From Lachnospiraceae bacterium (lineage in GTDB: Bacteria > Bacillota_A > Clostridia > Lachnospirales > Lachnospiraceae): a stretch of 10,870 bases of DNA. Position 1 is the stretch's first letter, and the number at the start of each line of letters is the position of its first letter. The stretch lies in the NCBI GenBank assembly GCA_017620055.1, contig JAFZRD010000109.1:1-10870 (forward strand), written 5' to 3'. Shown here in pieces: positions 7,170 to 10,870 of this stretch. The notes under the pieces were generated by a model, which ran no database searches, had not been told where the DNA came from, and saw only the letters and a list, made by a program, of their open reading frames with translations. A program made the translations under genes and the position numbers.

Positions 7170-7694
7170 TTACTGGAACTTAATGTCGCGGAAGTACGCT
7201 TCGTATACAAACGTCGAATCGAACATAGCCTGTACTTTTGCAAGTATGGCATCCTCGATTCCGTGAACATCGGCCTGTGCCTGTTCCTTGGTGTATGAAC
7301 CGACAACCTCTATGATCTCGCTCTTGATCTTACTCTCCTTGGCTGCGAGCATAGGCTGGTATGTCTTATAATCTTCATTCTCTTTGTTGAGCGAAAACGA
7401 TACGGAACACATAGCATAGTGATCCTTGCCGTCACCGCTGTCCCTGAGGGCTACCGTCATCGCATCTGCGATATCGTATACTTCCGAATTCTCCGGAAGG
7501 ACCATCTGCTCCTCCGGAGCCTCCTCGCCGGCTGCGGGCTTCTCAAGTTCAAGGTTGAGGATCGCCGCGATATCATCGACAAGTGCGATCGTCTTGCGGT
7601 TTGCCGATACAGTCGAGAACATGATGATCCCCGTGAGTACCAGGTTTACTGTGACGAGCGCCAGTATAACGACCGACATCAGATTTTTCTTCAT
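7170..7694 (-). CDS. fliL: FliL, flagellar basal body and stator-associated protein
   Basis: FliL is a single-pass membrane protein that surrounds or supports the MotAB stator near the basal body. The 174-residue protein has a short basic N-terminus, one membrane helix at about residues 6-28 and an acidic linker (about 50-68). An extracytoplasmic domain of FliL type ends with the typical AMFDSTFVYEAYFRDIKFQ, close to the usual IxFTxFIVQ-like end of the family but divergent. Sequence conservation in FliL is low, so position between motB and fliM is an important part of the call. The ATG at 7694 has AGGAG nine bases upstream. A hairpin occupies the start of the 50-base gap after motB. Confidence 0.9.
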   Translation of the reverse strand: MKKNLMSVVILALVTVNLVLTGIIMFSTVSANRKTIALVDDIAAILNLELEKPAAGEEAPEEQMVLPENSEVYDIADAMTVALRDSGDGKDHYAMCSVSFSLNKENEDYKTYQPMLAAKESKIKSEIIEVVGSYTKEQAQADVHGIEDAILAKVQAMFDSTFVYEAYFRDIKFQ

Positions 7695-7715
7695 ACAATT
7701 ATCTCCTCATTTGTT

Positions 7716-7744
7716 GTGTCAGAAAGAACCGTCCCTTTTGACAC
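7716..7744 (-). other. Compact hairpin directly after the motB stop codon
   Basis: On the transcribed strand GTGTCA pairs with TGACAC. The intervening 17 bases continue the stem as AAAG with CTTT plus two G-U pairs, leaving a four-base ACGG loop and one bulged C. That is ten Watson-Crick pairs. It begins at the base immediately after the motB TAA and ends 21 bases before the fliL ATG. No T-run follows, so it is not a typical terminator. A role in mRNA stability or processing is inference. Confidence 0.45.
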
Positions 7745-8563
7745 TTAAGGTGCCGCAAGTGCGTTGTAGATCTTGATCTCGACGCGTCTGTTCTTGGCAC
7801 GCCCTTCCGCTGTCCCGTTATCCGCAACGGGTATGTACTCGCCTCTTCCCGAATGCTTGATGTTAGCCGGAAGAAGGTTGGTGTGTTCAACAAGATAATC
7901 GAATACCGATAACGCTCTCGCGCTTGACAGTTCGTTGTTGTTCGCAAACTTCGCTGTATGGATCGGCACGTTGTCGGTATGTCCCTCAACCTCGATCGTG
8001 GAATCCGCATACTTCTGAAGGATCACTCCGATCTTCTCCATCAGCGGAAGCGCCTCTTTCTTAAGTTCCGCTTTACCCGAGTCGAACAGGAGCGCGCCGT
8101 TGAGCGTAAGCTCAACATACTGCGAAGTGAAGTCGACATCAATATCGCCGGAGAGGTTCTGCTCCTGCAGCGCTTCCTCAATCTTCTCGGAAAGCTGTTC
8201 GTTCTGCTTGAGCATCTCCTGCTGCACCTCGTCAACCTTGTCGTCGAACTTCTTGTACATGTCATCCGACTCTTCCTCGGCCGATGCAGCCTGCCCCATC
8301 GTATTCATATATACATCCAGCTGTGAGAGCTGGGAAACACCGTTGTTTATAAGAAGACCTTCCAGAAGGGACGATCCGCCGGAATCAAATATCGAGAACG
8401 TCTGAGAGAAACTTGCCGCTACAAGTGCGAACTTCTCCGCGTCGATCGTCGACATTGCAAAAAGCATAACGAAGAAGCACAGCAGAAGGTTCATCAGGTC
8501 GGCAAAGGTCGATTGCCACGCCGGCGCGCCTTTTGGCGGCTCTTCTTCTTTGCGCTTAGCCAC
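7745..8563 (-). CDS. motB: MotB, flagellar stator protein
   Basis: MotB pairs with MotA to form the ion-driven stator and anchors it to peptidoglycan. The 272-residue protein has the N-terminal PAWQSTFADLM motif, with the ion-binding aspartate at D22, followed by one membrane helix (about 23-40). A plug and linker region follows. The OmpA-like peptidoglycan-binding domain spans about residues 155-265, with VEGHTDNVPI at 192-201 and NRRVEIKI at 258-265. The start is GTG at 8563, whose G is also the last base of the motA stop TAG. A GGGGGAGG site lies nine bases upstream, so motA and motB are translationally coupled and probably made in fixed proportion. Whether protons or sodium drive the motor cannot be decided from this sequence. 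Confidence 0.96.
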   Translation of the reverse strand: MAKRKEEEPPKGAPAWQSTFADLMNLLLCFFVMLFAMSTIDAEKFALVAASFSQTFSIFDSGGSSLLEGLLINNGVSQLSQLDVYMNTMGQAASAEEESDDMYKKFDDKVDEVQQEMLKQNEQLSEKIEEALQEQNLSGDIDVDFTSQYVELTLNGALLFDSGKAELKKEALPLMEKIGVILQKYADSTIEVEGHTDNVPIHTAKFANNNELSSARALSVFDYLVEHTNLLPANIKHSGRGEYIPVADNGTAEGRAKNRRVEIKIYNALAAP

Positions 8564-9360
8564 TACTCTTCGCCTCCCCCTTCTTCTCCGCCGCTGCTGC
8601 CACGGTCACCCGGTGCCAGGAACGACTTGAGTTTTTCTTCTATAACACGGGGGTTCTCACCTGCCTGTATGGACAGAAGTCCCTCGATAGTGATCTCTTT
8701 GACCTTCATCTCGGCTCCGTTTACTTTCTTGAGCTTTGATGCGAACGGTGCACATATCCAGTTCGCAAGAACCGAGCCGTAGAATGTCGTGATAAGGGCA
8801 ACGGCCATGTTCGGGCCGAGAGCCGCAACATCATCCATGTGATAAAGCATCATAACGAGTCCGAGGAGGGTTCCGATCATACCCCACGCAGGACCCATGC
8901 CTCCGAGATCTTCCCAGAAGCCGATGTTTACCTTATGGCGCTCATCGATACTGATAAGCTCCGTCTCCAGTATTCCTCTTACAAGGTCGGGATCCGTCCC
9001 GTCGACGATAAGCATGACGCCCTTCTGAAGGAAGACGTCATCGAGACCTGAGGCCGCTTCTTCAAGTGAGAGCAGACCTTCTTTACGTGCCACGTTAGAT
9101 AGATCTATGATCTTTTGTATGATAGCGCCGGGATCTTCGCTTCCGTGCATGAAAGCGATCTTGGCACTCTTTAATCCGCCAACGAAATCCTTGATACTCG
9201 TGCCGCCGAATATGGCAGCGAACGCTCCACCGAATGTGATCATGGCAGAGGGGGCATCAAGGAAATATTTCAGTCCGGCCGCACCGTCCTGTCCGATAAG
9301 AATGGACACGAGCATGAATATAAGGCCGGCAACTACACCTATTAAGGTTGCTAAATCCAA
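8563..9360 (-). CDS. motA: MotA, flagellar stator protein
   Basis: MotA forms the ring around MotB and contacts the rotor to transmit torque. The 265-residue protein has four hydrophobic segments: about 4-22, 34-52, 153-173 and 184-203. The cytoplasmic loop carries the charged residues that meet FliG, here R92 and E100 in ARKEGLLSLEE. The conserved prolines of the channel region are P157 (GMGPAWGMIGT) and P183 (LGPNMAVALITTFYG). The C-terminal tail is a Gly/Glu-rich run. The start is TTG at 9360. The only in-frame codons before it lead back to a stop seven codons upstream, and AGGGTGG lies nine bases before the TTG. It is the first gene after a terminator and a candidate promoter. Confidence 0.95.
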   Translation of the reverse strand: MDLATLIGVVAGLIFMLVSILIGQDGAAGLKYFLDAPSAMITFGGAFAAIFGGTSIKDFVGGLKSAKIAFMHGSEDPGAIIQKIIDLSNVARKEGLLSLEEAASGLDDVFLQKGVMLIVDGTDPDLVRGILETELISIDERHKVNIGFWEDLGGMGPAWGMIGTLLGLVMMLYHMDDVAALGPNMAVALITTFYGSVLANWICAPFASKLKKVNGAEMKVKEITIEGLLSIQAGENPRVIEEKLKSFLAPGDRGSSGGEEGGGEE

Positions 9361-9369
9361 CTTCTTATA

Positions 9370-9376
9370 CCACCCT
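9370..9376 (-). promoter_or_regulatory. Shine-Dalgarno supporting the TTG start of motA
   Basis: AGGGTGG on the minus strand lies nine bases upstream of the TTG at 9360. No ATG or GTG start is available in frame between the upstream stop and that TTG. Confidence 0.7.
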
Positions 9377-9415
9377 AGTTAAAAATACAAGATTTGCGCA
9401 TAAACGCACATAGTT

Positions 9416-9444
9416 ATTTTACTATTATTTTATGTAAATGTCTA
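9416..9444 (-). promoter_or_regulatory. Candidate sigma-A promoter for motA and downstream genes
   Basis: On the minus strand a -35-like TAGACA (9444-9439, five of six matches to TTGACA) is followed by exactly 17 bases and a -10-like TAAAAT (9421-9416, five of six matches to TATAAT). AT-rich sequence precedes it. It lies between the flgE terminator and the motA start, leaving a leader of roughly 50 bases. The region is AT-rich, so chance matches are possible. Confidence 0.5.
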
Positions 9445-9474
9445 TGTCTTTTTATATTGACGGTATAGGGGTGG

Positions 9475-9503
9475 AAAAGGGATGCGTGCCCTGCACGCAT
9501 CCC
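9475..9503 (-). terminator. Intrinsic terminator after flgE
   Basis: A perfect 11-base inverted repeat, GGGATGCGTGC (9479-9489) and GCACGCATCCC (9493-9503), encloses a three-base loop. On the minus strand the stem is followed by TTTTCC. It begins 22 bases after the flgE stop codon. The U-tract is short, so termination may be partial and allow some readthrough into motA. Confidence 0.8.
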
Positions 9504-9525
9504 AAAACCGTAAAGGAACTATTTA

Positions 9526-10870
9526 TTATCTCTTAAGGTTTGTCAGTTCCTCGAGCATGGAATCGGAAACCGTGATAATACGGCTATTTGCCTGGAATCC
9601 ACGCTGCGTTGTGATCATATCCGTAAACTCTGCCGAAAGGTCAACGTTTGACATTTCGAGAACGCCGGTTGAGAGCGATCCGGAACCTGCCGTGATATCT
9701 TCACCGATACCGTCGAATGCACCTGAGTTCGGTGTTGACTGGTAGAGGTTGTCACCGATCTTCTCAAGACCGGAAGGGTTAGCGAAGTTTGCAACCGCGA
9801 TCTGACCGAGGAGCTTAGATGTTCCGTTATCGTATGTAGCAGTGATCTTACCGTCTGTTGCGATCGCTACGCCGCTCATCTCACCGACCTTACGTCCTGC
9901 GTAGTTACCTTCGTAATCACCTGCGTTACCTTTGATGGTTGATGTTCCCTTATTGTCATACATCGTCGATGTGCCAACACAAATCTCGATGTCCGATGTA
10001 AATGCCGGTATATCTGTAGGATCTATTGTCAATTTAAATGGGTGATCGTCATCAATATCACTCTTACCTGTGGAAGGATCATATTTTAGTCCTGTAGTAG
10101 GATCTAAAGTATATCCTACAGCTGCAGCCCGTCCCGGTCCTCCTTCCGATACCGGAACATCATATCCATTCTTTTCATAACCGGCTTCGCTACAATCATG
10201 CATAAGGCTAAATCCCTTTGAATCAACAAGATCAATCATATCAAAGTCATATTCGCCTTCAACTATAGGATTTTTCTCCTTTATAGAAAACTTGGCTATA
10301 TAACTGTAACCCAGATTATCGTAAAGCCCCACATTCACGATAAGTCCATTAGTCGATGACAGCTGTGTACTGTTCTTATCAATCACCCCCGAAAGATAAG
10401 CCTGTGTTGTCTGCTCCGGCTCGGATGTCATATTTTCAGGGCTCATTATCTTAAGTGCTGTAACCGTATCCTTAATGATAGTTCCGGGCTTGTTGGGATC
10501 TTCCTGCCATCCCATAACGGTGTAGCCGTTTGATGTCATGGCTAGATTTCCCATACCGTCAACATAGAACGCACCCGCACGTGTGAAGTAGTTGTTCGCG
10601 CCGTCACTTACGATGAAGAAACTGTCGCCCTTGATCTGTACGTCGAAGGGGTTACCCGTTGTCTGGGAAGCACCCGATGTTGTTATGTTTGCGTTGATGG
10701 CACCGGTCTGAACACCGAGACCGATCTGCTTTGCGTTGACACCGCCACGGCCCGTCTCAGCGTTAGCTGCTGAAGCTGCCTGCGTTGTCTGGTACATGAG
10801 TTCCTGGAATGTCACGTTCTGTGACTTGTATGCCACGGTGTTAACGTTTGCGATATTGTTACCGATAACG
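9526..10870 (-). CDS. flgE: FlgE, flagellar hook protein (5' end cut by window edge)
   Basis: FlgE is secreted through the flagellar export gate and polymerises into the hook. The frame stays open to the right edge. The first 11 complete codons read VIGNNIANVNT, the conserved N-terminal motif of rod and hook proteins, so the GTG at 10836 is an internal Val codon rather than the start. About 15-25 residues are missing. The interior has the typical TSGASQTTGNPFDVQIKGDSFF and TRAGAFYVDGMGNL segments. The C-terminus, with SNVDLSAEFTDMITTQRGFQ followed by ANSRIITVSDSML, is the standard hook coiled-coil end. The middle part (about 10000-10450) is divergent and lower in GC than the flanks, as expected for the surface-exposed domain. 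A terminator follows 22 bases after the stop. FlgG is a less likely alternative, given the long variable middle domain. Confidence 0.94.
   Translation of the reverse strand, partial: VIGNNIANVNTVAYKSQNVTFQELMYQTTQAASAANAETGRGGVNAKQIGLGVQTGAINANITTSGASQTTGNPFDVQIKGDSFFIVSDGANNYFTRAGAFYVDGMGNLAMTSNGYTVMGWQEDPNKPGTIIKDTVTALKIMSPENMTSEPEQTTQAYLSGVIDKNSTQLSSTNGLIVNVGLYDNLGYSYIAKFSIKEKNPIVEGEYDFDMIDLVDSKGFSLMHDCSEAGYEKNGYDVPVSEGGPGRAAAVGYTLDPTTGLKYDPSTGKSDIDDDHPFKLTIDPTDIPAFTSDIEICVGTSTMYDNKGTSTIKGNAGDYEGNYAGRKVGEMSGVAIATDGKITATYDNGTSKLLGQIAVANFANPSGLEKIGDNLYQSTPNSGAFDGIGEDITAGSGSLSTGVLEMSNVDLSAEFTDMITTQRGFQANSRIITVSDSMLEELTNLKR

Noticed and set aside
9526..10836. GTG at 10836 as the flgE start.
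   Set aside because: The frame continues upstream to the window edge with VIGNNIANVNT, the conserved hook and rod N-terminal motif, so the GTG is an internal Val.

Overview
This window is a stretch of a flagellar and chemotaxis gene cluster. All credible genes lie on the minus strand, so transcription runs from the right edge to the left edge. In that order they are flgE (5' end cut by the right edge), motA, motB, fliL, fliM, fliY, cheY, fliO, fliP, fliQ, fliR, flhB and flhA (3' end cut by the left edge). The gene order, a FliY that carries two CheC-type phosphatase motifs plus a C-terminal FliN domain, cheY inside the export-gene cluster, and very strong AGGAGG-type ribosome binding sites point to a motile Gram-positive Firmicute. 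A clostridial or Lachnospiraceae-like organism is my best guess, from knowledge of gene order rather than any search. GC is moderate, about 47-50% in the stretches I counted by hand.

Layout. From 10870 to 9526 is the hook protein. It is followed by a strong intrinsic terminator (9475-9503), a candidate sigma-A promoter (9416-9444) and a Shine-Dalgarno (9370-9376) in front of motA. The operon therefore appears to be split between the hook gene and the motor genes. From 9360 to 7745 are the stator genes motA and motB, which overlap by one base. From 7694 to 4889 are fliL and the switch genes fliM and fliY. CheY follows at 4867-4505. The type III export gate genes fliO, fliP, fliQ and fliR run from 4500 to 2021, followed by flhB (1994-867) and the first third of flhA (700-1).

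How they work together. FlhA, FlhB, FliP, FliQ, FliR and FliO build the membrane export gate that secretes rod, hook and filament subunits, and FlhB switches substrate class by self-cleavage. FlgE is one of those substrates and forms the hook. MotA and MotB form the stator, with FliL as a stator-associated protein. FliM and FliY form the rotor switch. CheY-phosphate binds the switch, and FliY probably dephosphorylates it.

Most genes are packed with 0-50 bases between them or overlap. Two spacers stand out: fliP-fliQ and flhB-flhA, both 166 bases. Both contain extended inverted repeats that I checked base by base, and a compact hairpin also directly abuts the motB stop codon. These structured spacers are the least explained parts of the window. 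I see no mobile element, CRISPR array, tRNA or rRNA, and no clear sign of a wholly new multi-gene system.
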